From positions 1 to 6,911 of the forward strand of contig JAEZHS010000781.1 of the NCBI GenBank assembly GCA_023436825.1: 6,911 nt of DNA, written 5' to 3'. Below are positions 1 through 5,309 of the stretch, piece after piece; position 1 is the first letter of the stretch; every line of letters starts with the position of its first letter. The position numbers and the translations under genes were made by a program. The DNA comes from Pseudomonadota bacterium. GTDB taxonomy: Bacteria; Pseudomonadota; Alphaproteobacteria; Reyranellales; Reyranellaceae. Below the pieces are notes generated by a model, which did not search any database, was not told the DNA's origin, and was given only the letters and a program-made list of their open reading frames with translations.

Positions 1-176
1 GCAGGAGCCGCCGCCGCGGCGATCGGGGCGGCGGCCGGCGCCGCCACCGTCACGGTCTGGCGCGCCACACGGATACGCTTGTCGCCGTCGGCCAGCTCGA
101 TCTCGCCGAGATGGGTCTCGTGCAGGAGCTGCGCCAGCTTGCGGACGAACTCGGTATCCATCTCGAATTTTGCCAT
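1..176 (-). CDS. accB: Biotin carboxyl carrier protein of acetyl-CoA carboxylase, N-terminal part (runs off the window)
   Basis: AccB carries the biotin that shuttles carboxyl groups between biotin carboxylase (AccC) and carboxyltransferase (AccAD) in the first committed step of fatty-acid synthesis. Only the first 58 codons are visible. Residues 1-40 match the family's N-terminal region: an early helix (FVRKLAQLLHE, 10-20), then LGEIELADGDKRIRV (23-37). From residue 41 an Ala/Pro-rich stretch begins, which is the usual flexible linker before the biotinyl domain. The biotinylated lysine motif lies outside the window, so function is inferred from the N-terminus and from the position directly after aroQ; aroQ-accB-accC is a common proteobacterial arrangement. 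The ATG at 176 follows the aroQ stop by 23 bases and has a modest GGAG-type ribosome binding site. Transcription is probably shared with aroQ. Confidence 0.9.
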   Translation of the reverse strand, partial: MAKFEMDTEFVRKLAQLLHETHLGEIELADGDKRIRVARQTVTVAAPAAAPIAAAAAP

Positions 177-199
177 GGACGAACGCTCCGAGGGGTTGG

Positions 200-670
200 T
201 CAGCGCGCCAGCAGGCGGGAGAGGGCCTGCAGCGCCAGAAGGTAGCCGTGGCTGCCCAGCCCGGCGATCACGCCGACCGCAGCCGGGCTGATATAGGAGT
301 GGTGACGGAAGCTTTCACGCTTGTAGATATTGCTGAGATGCACTTCCACCACCGGCAGCTCGGCGGCGTTCAGTGCATCGAGCAGGGCCACCGAGGTGTG
401 GGTGTAGGCGCCGGCATTGATGACGATGGCGGCATTGGCCTCGCGCGCGGCCTGGATGCGGTCGACCAGCGCGCCCTCGTGGTTGCTCTGGAAGAATTCG
501 ATTTTTATCCCCAGGCGGTCGGCCTCGTCGCGGCAGGCCTTCTCGACGTCGGCGAGAGTCTCGCGTCCGTAGATCTCCGGCTGCCGCTTGCCCAGCATGT
601 TGAGATTGGGCCCGTTGAGCACCAGCACCGGCTTTCTTGCCGGCGGGCGCCGGGCGGCCTTTGCGGCCAA
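200..670 (-). CDS. aroQ: Type II 3-dehydroquinate dehydratase
   Basis: This cytoplasmic enzyme dehydrates 3-dehydroquinate to 3-dehydroshikimate, the third step of the shikimate pathway. With the start chosen here it is 156 residues, close to the usual 145-150. The signature [19 protein letters not shown] spans 16-34. Every active-site residue known from the M. tuberculosis enzyme (R19, Y24, N75, H81, D88, H101, S103, R112) is found at a constant +10 offset: R29, Y34, N85, H91, D98, H111, S113, R122, so the enzyme should be active. The start is taken as TTG at 670 because GGGGAGG lies a few bases upstream. The longer GTG start at 727 would give 175 residues, overlap the regulator gene's end and has no visible ribosome binding site. 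The gene lies 32 bases after the MarR gene and 23 bases before accB, all in one direction. No separate promoter is obvious in the short gap. Confidence 0.96.
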   Translation of the reverse strand: MAAKAARRPPARKPVLVLNGPNLNMLGKRQPEIYGRETLADVEKACRDEADRLGIKIEFFQSNHEGALVDRIQAAREANAAIVINAGAYTHTSVALLDALNAAELPVVEVHLSNIYKRESFRHHSYISPAAVGVIAGLGSHGYLLALQALSRLLAR

Positions 671-702
671 ATCCTGCCTCCCCGTCCTTGAAGTGTCGGG
701 CC

Positions 703-1188
703 TTATAGCATGGCGAATCCGAGCCACAAGGCAGGCCGGAGCGCGGTCTTGGCATGCGCAAACAGCCGGTCCGTCAGTGCATCGAAGCTGCGTCTTTCCT
801 CCGCGGTCAGCACCTTATAAAGGCGCTCCTCGTAGTCGAGCGCGATCGGCACGATGCGGGCATGCATGGCCCGGCCGCGGGCGCTGAGCCGGAGCGAGGC
901 GCGGCGGCGGTCGGCCCGGTCGGTCGCCCGCTCGACCAGGCCTCGTTTCATCAGGCCCGCCACCGCCCGGCTCACCGCCACCTTGTCCATGATGATGCGC
1001 TGCCCCACATCGGAGGCGGTCAGAGGGGCGAAGCGGCCCAGGGCCGCCATCACCCGCCACTGCGTCACCGTGAGGCCGAACGGTTCGGCGTACAGGTCGT
1101 GCAACGATTCCGACACGATTTGCGCCAGAATCGAGAGTCGATAGGGGAGAAAATTCTCCAGTTCGAGGGCTTGCGAAGGGCTGGGCAT
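703..1188 (-). CDS. MarR-family transcriptional regulator, probable controller of the divergent homogentisate operon
   Basis: This 161-residue protein has the typical MarR length and layout: an N-terminal dimerisation helix (about 10-35), [12 protein letters not shown] (39-50), a winged helix-turn-helix with [10 protein letters not shown] (56-65) and recognition helix [18 protein letters not shown] (68-85), a basic wing [12 protein letters not shown] (90-101), and C-terminal dimerisation helices. MarR proteins bind palindromes as dimers and usually release DNA when an aromatic ligand binds. Divergent placement 53 bases from hppD, with a palindrome between them, suggests it represses the homogentisate genes and itself, as MarR/IclR-type regulators do in other homogentisate clusters; the ligand could be homogentisate or 4-hydroxyphenylpyruvate, but that is inference. 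The ATG at 1188 has no Shine-Dalgarno sequence and may be leaderless. The gene ends 32 bases before aroQ. Confidence 0.9.
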   Translation of the reverse strand: MPSPSQALELENFLPYRLSILAQIVSESLHDLYAEPFGLTVTQWRVMAALGRFAPLTASDVGQRIIMDKVAVSRAVAGLMKRGLVERATDRADRRRASLRLSARGRAMHARIVPIALDYEERLYKVLTAEERRSFDALTDRLFAHAKTALRPALWLGFAML

Positions 1189-1191
1189 AAT
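1186..1191 (+). promoter_or_regulatory. Possible -10 element for the hppD operon
   Basis: CATAAT matches 5 of 6 bases of the -10 consensus and would start transcription near 1198, inside the candidate operator and upstream of the hppD ribosome binding site. No convincing -35 lies at the right distance, so this is weak support, perhaps a promoter needing help or a different sigma factor. Confidence 0.3.
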
Positions 1192-1208
1192 AGTTACATT
1201 TGAAACTA
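1191..1208. promoter_or_regulatory. Candidate MarR operator palindrome
   Basis: TAGTTACATTTGAAACTA is an 18-bp imperfect palindrome. The outer arms TAGTT (1191-1195) and AACTA (1204-1208) are perfect inverted repeats, and seven of nine symmetric pairs match. Size and AT-rich centre fit MarR-dimer sites. It sits two bases upstream of the regulator's start codon and about 33 bases upstream of hppD, where a bound dimer would block both promoters. Binding itself is inference. Confidence 0.6.
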
Positions 1209-1226
1209 ATTCACCATCCGGGTCAA
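1198..1226 (-). promoter_or_regulatory. Possible sigma70-type promoter for the MarR gene
   Basis: On the minus strand, TTGACC (1226-1221) matches 5 of 6 bases of the -35 consensus. After a 17-base spacer, TCAAAT (1203-1198) matches 4 of 6 of the -10 consensus. The start of transcription would fall near 1191, leaving almost no leader before the ATG at 1188, which agrees with the missing ribosome binding site. The -10 lies inside the candidate operator, consistent with autorepression. Confidence 0.4.
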
Positions 1227-1230
1227 ATTC

Positions 1231-1236
1231 GGGAGG
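1231..1236 (+). promoter_or_regulatory. Ribosome binding site that decides the hppD start
   Basis: GGGAGG lies 5 bases before the ATG at 1242. It supports that start over the in-frame TTG at 1200, which would fall inside the candidate operator and has no ribosome binding site. Confidence 0.75.
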
Positions 1237-1241
1237 TCGGC

Positions 1242-2330
1242 ATGGCCAGTGTAATCGAACCCACCGCCGCGATCGGCGAGGTCAATCCCATGGGCACCGA
1301 CGGCTTCGAGTTCGTCGAATACGCAGCGCCCGATCCGGCCGCTCTCGGCGCGCTGTTCGAGAGCATGGGCTTCGTGCGGGTCGCCAGGCACCGCTCCAAG
1401 GACGTCTCGCTCTATCGCCAGGGCGACGTGAACTTCATCGTCAACGCCGAGAAGGACAGCTTTGCCCAGGGCTTCGCCCGGGTGCACGGCCCGTCGATCT
1501 GCGCCATCGCCTTCCGCGTCAAGAACTCGGCCTTCGCCTACAGGCGGGCGCTGTCGCTCGGCGCCTGGGGCGTCGAGGGCAGGGTCGGCCCGATGGAGCT
1601 CAACATCCCGGCGATCAAGGGCATCGGTGATTCGCTGATCTATCTTGTCGACCGCTACGGCGAGCGCGGCACGATCTACGACGTCGATTTCGAGTACCTG
1701 CCGGGCGTCGGCCACGATCCGAAGGGCGTCGGGCTCACCTACATCGACCATCTGACGCACAACGTGCATCGCGGCCGCATGGACGAGTGGGCCGAGTTCT
1801 ACGAGCGGCTCTTCAATTTCCGCGAGATCCGCTACTTCGACATCGAGGGCAAGCTCACCGGGCTGAAATCCAAGGCGATGACCAGCCCGTGCGGCAAGAT
1901 CCGCATCCCGATCAACGAGAGCACCGACGACAAGTCGCAGATCCAGGAGTATCTCTCGGCCTATCACGGCGAGGGCATCCAGCACATCGCGCTCGGCACC
2001 GACGACATCTACGAGACGGTCGAGACGCTGAAGACCAAGGGCGTGCCTTTCCAGACCGTGCCCGACACCTACTATGAGCAGGTCGACACCCGCCTGCCGG
2101 GCCATGGCGAGGACCTGAAGCGTCTCGCCGCCGACCGCATCCTGATCGACGGCGCGCCGACGAAGGGCGGCGGGCTCCTGCTGCAGATCTTCACCCAGAC
2201 CGTGATCGGTCCGATCTTCTTCGAGATCATCCAGCGCCGCGGCAACGAGGGTTTCGGCGAGGGCAACTTCCGCGCCCTGTTCGAGTCGATCGAGCTCGAC
2301 CAGATCCGCCGCGGCGTGCTGAAGGGATAA
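1242..2330 (+). CDS. hppD: 4-hydroxyphenylpyruvate dioxygenase
   Basis: This cytoplasmic non-haem iron(II) dioxygenase converts 4-hydroxyphenylpyruvate, O2 to homogentisate and CO2, the entry step of the homogentisate route for tyrosine. The product is 362 residues, the normal bacterial length. It has two vicinal-oxygen-chelate halves: a degenerate N-terminal one (about 18-150) and the catalytic C-terminal one (about 165-350). The iron ligands are visible: H170 in IDHLTHNV, H248 in GIQHIAL and E328 in PIFFEIIQR, with spacing very close to H161/H240/E322 of the Pseudomonas enzyme. Other family hallmarks are FNFREIRYFDIEG (191-203), SKAMTSPCGKIRIPINE (210-226), DTYYE (275-279) and the C-terminal gate region GFGEGNFRALFESIE (337-351). 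It is the first gene of the plus-strand operon, 10 bases before hmgA, and is probably controlled by the divergent MarR protein. Confidence 0.97.
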   Translation: MASVIEPTAAIGEVNPMGTDGFEFVEYAAPDPAALGALFESMGFVRVARHRSKDVSLYRQGDVNFIVNAEKDSFAQGFARVHGPSICAIAFRVKNSAFAYRRALSLGAWGVEGRVGPMELNIPAIKGIGDSLIYLVDRYGERGTIYDVDFEYLPGVGHDPKGVGLTYIDHLTHNVHRGRMDEWAEFYERLFNFREIRYFDIEGKLTGLKSKAMTSPCGKIRIPINESTDDKSQIQEYLSAYHGEGIQHIALGTDDIYETVETLKTKGVPFQTVPDTYYEQVDTRLPGHGEDLKRLAADRILIDGAPTKGGGLLLQIFTQTVIGPIFFEIIQRRGNEGFGEGNFRALFESIELDQIRRGVLKG

Positions 2331-2340
2331 GGAGGAAACC

Positions 2341-3501
2341 ATGGCGAAGAATTGGATTCCGCTGCGCCAGGTCGAGGGCACCGCCTCGCGGCAGGCCCAT
2401 GTCCGCCTGCCTGCGGGCACCTACGAGCGTGAGATCAGCAAGGAAGGCTTCTTCGGCCCTTCGGCGCAGTTCCACCACAAGCACAAGCCGACCGACTGGA
2501 TCGAGTTCGACGGCGCCATCCGCCCGCGCGCCTTCGACCTCAACAAGCTGGTCGCCGGCAAGGGCAGTCCCTGGGCCTCGCAGCCGGTGCTGACCAACGG
2601 GCACATCCAGGTGCGCATCTGGAAGCTCGAGCAGGCGATGGACGAGCTGGCGCGCAACAGCGACGGCGATCAGCTGCTGTTCATCCACGAAGGAGAGGGC
2701 GCGCTATTCTGCGACTACGGCCATCTCGACTACCGCGACGGCGACTACATCATGATCCCGCGCGGCACGATGTGGCGGCTGGCGCCCGCCAAGCCCACGA
2801 CCTCGCTGATGATCGAGGCGACCAATGACCATTTCACCCTGCCCGAGAAGGGCCTGGTCGGCCGACATGCGATCTTCGATCCGGCGATGCTCGACACGCC
2901 CAGGCTCGACGACGCCTTCAAGGCGCAGCAGGACGAGCGCGCCTGGAAGGTCTCGATCAAGCGGCGCGGCCAGCTGTCGACCGTCACTTTCCCGTTCAAT
3001 CCGCTGGATGCGATCGGCTGGCATGGCGATCTCAGCGTCGTGCGCATCAACTGGCGGGACCTCCGGCCTCTGATGAGCCATCGCGCCCATCTGCCGCCGT
3101 CGGCACACACGACTTTCGTAGCCGGCCGGTTCGTGGTCTGCACCTTCGTGCCGCGGCCGTTCGAGAGTGACCCGGAGGCGCTCCGCCTGCCGTTCTTCCA
3201 CAACAACGATGATTTCGAGGAGATCATCTTCTATCACAAGGGCAGCTTCTTCAGCCGAGACAACATCCATCCCGGCATGATGACGGTGCACCCGTCGGGC
3301 TTCACCCACGGCCCGCATCCCAAGGCCTTCAACGCCGCGACCAGGACGCCGGCCAGCGGCGGCCGGACCGAGACCGATGAGGTCGCGGTCATGATCGACA
3401 CCCGCGACGCCATCGACATCGCCGCCATGCCGGCCGGCGTGGAGTTCGAGGGCTACGTCAAGTCGTGGCGGCCGCCCGAGGTCAAGCAGGCGGCGGAATA
3501 G
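2341..3501 (+). CDS. hmgA: Homogentisate 1,2-dioxygenase, short bacterial form
   Basis: This cupin-fold iron(II) enzyme opens the ring of homogentisate to give 4-maleylacetoacetate. At 386 residues it is clearly shorter than the classical 430-450 residue HmgA/HGD and diverges in the N-terminal half. The catalytic centre is intact: H287 (PFFHNND), E293 (DFEEII) and H323 (GFTHGPHP) have exactly the spacing of human H335, E341 and H371. H250 (HLPPS) may correspond to the human catalytic base H292, though that alignment is by eye. An N-terminal cupin-like region includes LLFIHEGEGALFCDYG (112-127) and DYIMIPRGTMW (135-145). A strong ribosome binding site (AAGGAGG) lies in the 10-base gap after hppD, so the two genes should be co-transcribed and tightly co-expressed. 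The position between hppD and the fumarylacetoacetate hydrolase strengthens the call over a generic cupin. Confidence 0.93.
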   Translation: MAKNWIPLRQVEGTASRQAHVRLPAGTYEREISKEGFFGPSAQFHHKHKPTDWIEFDGAIRPRAFDLNKLVAGKGSPWASQPVLTNGHIQVRIWKLEQAMDELARNSDGDQLLFIHEGEGALFCDYGHLDYRDGDYIMIPRGTMWRLAPAKPTTSLMIEATNDHFTLPEKGLVGRHAIFDPAMLDTPRLDDAFKAQQDERAWKVSIKRRGQLSTVTFPFNPLDAIGWHGDLSVVRINWRDLRPLMSHRAHLPPSAHTTFVAGRFVVCTFVPRPFESDPEALRLPFFHNNDDFEEIIFYHKGSFFSRDNIHPGMMTVHPSGFTHGPHPKAFNAATRTPASGGRTETDEVAVMIDTRDAIDIAAMPAGVEFEGYVKSWRPPEVKQAAE

Positions 3502-3504
3502 GAC

Positions 3505-3532
3505 GGAGACGCCGCGGCCGCCGGACGTCTCC
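3505..3532. repeat. Inverted repeat (hairpin) just after hmgA
   Basis: GGAGACG (3505-3511) and CGTCTCC (3526-3532) form a 7-bp stem around a GC-rich 14-base loop, starting three bases after the hmgA stop. There is no clear T-run after it, so it is not a convincing intrinsic terminator. It could be an mRNA-stabilising or attenuating structure. Confidence 0.5.
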
Positions 3533-3540
3533 CTCATATT

Positions 3541-3563
3541 CCTCTCCCCCTTTGGGGGAGAGG
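3541..3563. repeat. Perfect hairpin, REP-like intergenic palindrome
   Basis: CCTCTCCCCC (3541-3550) and GGGGGAGAGG (3554-3563) form a perfect 10-bp stem with a TTT loop. Hairpins of the form CCTCTCCCC...GGGGAGAGG are, from memory, common dispersed intergenic elements in alphaproteobacteria. It lies inside the operon between hmgA and the hydrolase, and is followed by purine-rich sequence rather than a T-run. Whether it terminates, attenuates or protects the transcript is not shown. Confidence 0.7.
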
Positions 3564-3604
3564 AGGCATGAGGATCATCGCTAGGTCGACAAGGGAAGGA
3601 AGCA

Positions 3605-4591
3605 ATGAAGCTGGGCTCTCTCAAGGAAGGCGGCCGTGACGGCACGCTGGTCGTGGTTGATCGCGCGCTGAAGAAGGCCATTCGCGCCACGACGGTCGCG
3701 CCGACGCTGCAGAAGGCGCTCGACGATTGGGCGACAGCAGAGCCGAAGCTCCGTGCGCTCGCCCGGCAGCTTGCCGACGGCAAGGCCGCCGACGCCTTCG
3801 ATCTCGATACCAAGGCGCTCGCGGCGCCCCTGCCGCGCGCCTATCAATGGGCCGATGGCTCGGCCTACGTCGTGCATGTCGAGCTGGTGCGCAAGGCGCG
3901 CGGCGTCGAGATGCCGCCCAGCTTCTGGACCGATCCGCTGATGTACCAGGGCGGCTCCGATTCCTTCATCGGGCCCAACGACAACATCGAGGCGATCGAC
4001 GAGGCGCATGGCATCGATTTCGAGGGCGAGATCGGCGTGATCGTCGACGATGTGCCGATGGGTGTGTCGCCCGAGGCGGCGCGCCGGCACATCAGGCTGG
4101 TCACCATCCTCAACGACGTTTCGCTGCGCAACCTCATCGTCACCGAGCTGGCCAAGGGCTTCGGCTTCTTTCACGGCAAGCCCGCCACGGCCTTCGCCCC
4201 GGTCGCCGTCACGCCCAACGAGCTGGGCGACGCGTGGGACGGCGGCAAGCTCGACCTGCCGCTGATCTCGACCCTGAACGGCAAGGAGTTCGGCCATCCC
4301 AACGCCGCCACTGACCTCACCTTCGATTTCGGTCAGCTCATCGCCCATGCCGCGAAGACGCGTCATCTGGAGGCGGGGACGGTCGTGGGCTCGGGCACCG
4401 TCGCCAATCGCGACGCCGGCGTCGGCTGCTCCTGCATCGCCGAGCGGCGCGTGCGCGAGACCATCGACAACGGCAAGCCTGCGACGCCGTTCATGGCGTT
4501 CGGCGATCGCATCCGCATCGAAATGTTCGATCGCGCCGGCCAATCGATCTTCGGCGCCATCGACCAGAAAGTCGCGCGCTACACGCCCTAG
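3605..4591 (+). CDS. Fumarylacetoacetate hydrolase (FAH superfamily, about 330-residue bacterial type)
   Basis: By context this enzyme hydrolyses fumarylacetoacetate to fumarate and acetoacetate, the last step of the homogentisate route. The 328-residue product has a small N-terminal domain (about 1-100, starting MKLGSLKEGGRDGTLVVVD) and a C-terminal FAH fold. Metal-binding residues can be read as E140 and E142 (DFEGEIGVIVDDV) and D171 (ILNDVSLRN), with D119 (GGSDSFIG) a candidate further ligand. FGFFHGKPATAFAPVAVTP (186-204) and VVGSGTVANRDAGVGCSCIAE (260-280) are typical of this subfamily. It is not the 420-residue eukaryotic type, so the substrate is inferred from neighbours; related FAH proteins act on other acylpyruvates. 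GGAAGGA lies just before the ATG. A 103-base gap with two hairpins separates it from hmgA, and 73 bases from maiA. Confidence 0.9.
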   Translation: MKLGSLKEGGRDGTLVVVDRALKKAIRATTVAPTLQKALDDWATAEPKLRALARQLADGKAADAFDLDTKALAAPLPRAYQWADGSAYVVHVELVRKARGVEMPPSFWTDPLMYQGGSDSFIGPNDNIEAIDEAHGIDFEGEIGVIVDDVPMGVSPEAARRHIRLVTILNDVSLRNLIVTELAKGFGFFHGKPATAFAPVAVTPNELGDAWDGGKLDLPLISTLNGKEFGHPNAATDLTFDFGQLIAHAAKTRHLEAGTVVGSGTVANRDAGVGCSCIAERRVRETIDNGKPATPFMAFGDRIRIEMFDRAGQSIFGAIDQKVARYTP

Positions 4592-4592
4592 C

Positions 4593-4614
4593 TCAAGGGC
4601 CCGCGGTCCCTTGA
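4593..4614. repeat. Inverted repeat directly after the hydrolase gene
   Basis: TCAAGGG (4593-4599) and CCCTTGA (4608-4614) form a perfect 7-bp outer stem, with two further C-G pairs possible inside after one mismatch. It begins one base after the hydrolase stop codon. There is no T-run, so full termination is unlikely; partial attenuation or 3'-end protection is possible. Confidence 0.5.
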
Positions 4615-4664
4615 TCAGACCGCCGCCCGACGCTAGGGACACTCTCGTCCAGGCGGAGGCGGTC

Positions 4665-5309
4665 ATGAAGCTCATCGGCTATTTTCGTTCGTCGGCGGCG
4701 TTTCGCGTGCGCATCGCGCTCCACTACAAGGGCATCAAGGTCGAGCACGCCTCGCGCCATCTGCGCAAGGGCGAGCAGGCGGCACCCGACTATGTCGCGC
4801 TCAATCCGCAAAAACTGGTGCCGGCCCTGGTCCTCGATTCCGGCGAGGTGCTGACCCAGTCGCTGGCCATCCTGGAATACCTCGAGGAAATACATCCCGA
4901 CCCGCCGCTGCTGCCCAAGGATCCGGTCGGCCGCGCCCGCGTGCGGGCGCTGTCGCTGATCGTGTCGGCCGACATCCATCCCATCCAGAACCTGCGGGTC
5001 ATGGCGTACTTGCGCGAAAAGTTCGGCCAGACCGAGGAAAGCGCCTTCGCCTGGTCGCGCCACTGGATCGAGACCGGCTTCGAGGCCTACGAGGCCACCA
5101 TCGCGAGCGATCAGCGGACCGGCGCCTTCAGCCACGGCGACACGCCGACCTTCGCCGACCTCTGCCTGGCGCCGCAGGTGTTCAACGCCCAGCGCTTCAA
5201 GGTCGACATGGCGCGCTATCCGACAATCCAGCGCATCCACGCCACCTGCATGCAGCATCCGGCTTTCGATGCCGCCCAGCCCTCCAAGCAGCCGGACGCC
5301 GAACCGTGA
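4665..5309 (+). CDS. maiA: Maleylacetoacetate isomerase (zeta-class glutathione S-transferase)
   Basis: This enzyme uses glutathione to isomerise 4-maleylacetoacetate to 4-fumarylacetoacetate, the substrate of the hydrolase encoded just upstream. The 214-residue product has a thioredoxin-like N-terminal domain with the zeta-class motif FRSSAAFRVRIALHYKGI (7-24), the cis-proline VPAL (52-55) and the glutathione-contact segment TQSLAILEYLEE (64-75). The helical C-terminal domain carries the zeta-class hallmark DIHPIQNLRV (103-112) and TPTFADLCLAPQVFNAQRF (160-178). The eukaryotic SSC motif reads SSA here, so the cysteine is replaced by alanine, a variation I recall from other bacterial members. 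The ATG at 4665 has GGAGG upstream; the reading frame stays open further upstream, but that part overlaps the hydrolase gene and is not MaiA-like. The stop overlaps the next gene's start by 4 bases. Confidence 0.95.
   Translation: MKLIGYFRSSAAFRVRIALHYKGIKVEHASRHLRKGEQAAPDYVALNPQKLVPALVLDSGEVLTQSLAILEYLEEIHPDPPLLPKDPVGRARVRALSLIVSADIHPIQNLRVMAYLREKFGQTEESAFAWSRHWIETGFEAYEATIASDQRTGAFSHGDTPTFADLCLAPQVFNAQRFKVDMARYPTIQRIHATCMQHPAFDAAQPSKQPDAEP

Noticed and set aside
1146..1159. Inverted repeat GGAGAA-AA-TTCTCC within the start of the MarR gene, as a second operator
   Set aside because: It lies in coding sequence for conserved MarR N-terminal residues, differs from the 1191-1208 palindrome and is short enough to occur by chance.
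1206..2420. Long open frame (404 codons) on the minus strand opposite hppD
   Set aside because: It is an antisense shadow produced by high GC and codon bias. The plus strand encodes HppD with all iron ligands, and the antisense translation has no recognisable domain.
3541..3563. Perfect hairpin read as an intrinsic terminator
   Set aside because: No T-run follows on the plus strand, and on the minus strand there is no gene ending there. Calling it a repeat or attenuating structure is safer.
3568..3639. Tiny 23-codon open frame after AGGAGG, overlapping the hydrolase start, as a possible leader peptide
   Set aside because: The AGGAGG is only one base from its ATG and partly in the hairpin arm, the peptide has no tyrosine or phenylalanine codons to sense, and nothing else supports it.
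2704..3813. Long minus-strand open frame (369 codons) opposite hmgA and into the hydrolase gene
   Set aside because: It spans two real genes and their gap, has low-complexity Arg/Ala/Gly-rich composition and no family features.
4347..4664. In-frame upstream extension of maiA by 106 codons
   Set aside because: It overlaps the end of the hydrolase gene in another frame and is Arg/Ser/Ala-rich; the ATG at 4665 has a good ribosome binding site and gives a standard-length zeta-class enzyme.
3581..4675. Long minus-strand open frame (364 codons) opposite the fumarylacetoacetate hydrolase gene
   Set aside because: Antisense shadow of a well-supported enzyme gene, with no recognisable motif.
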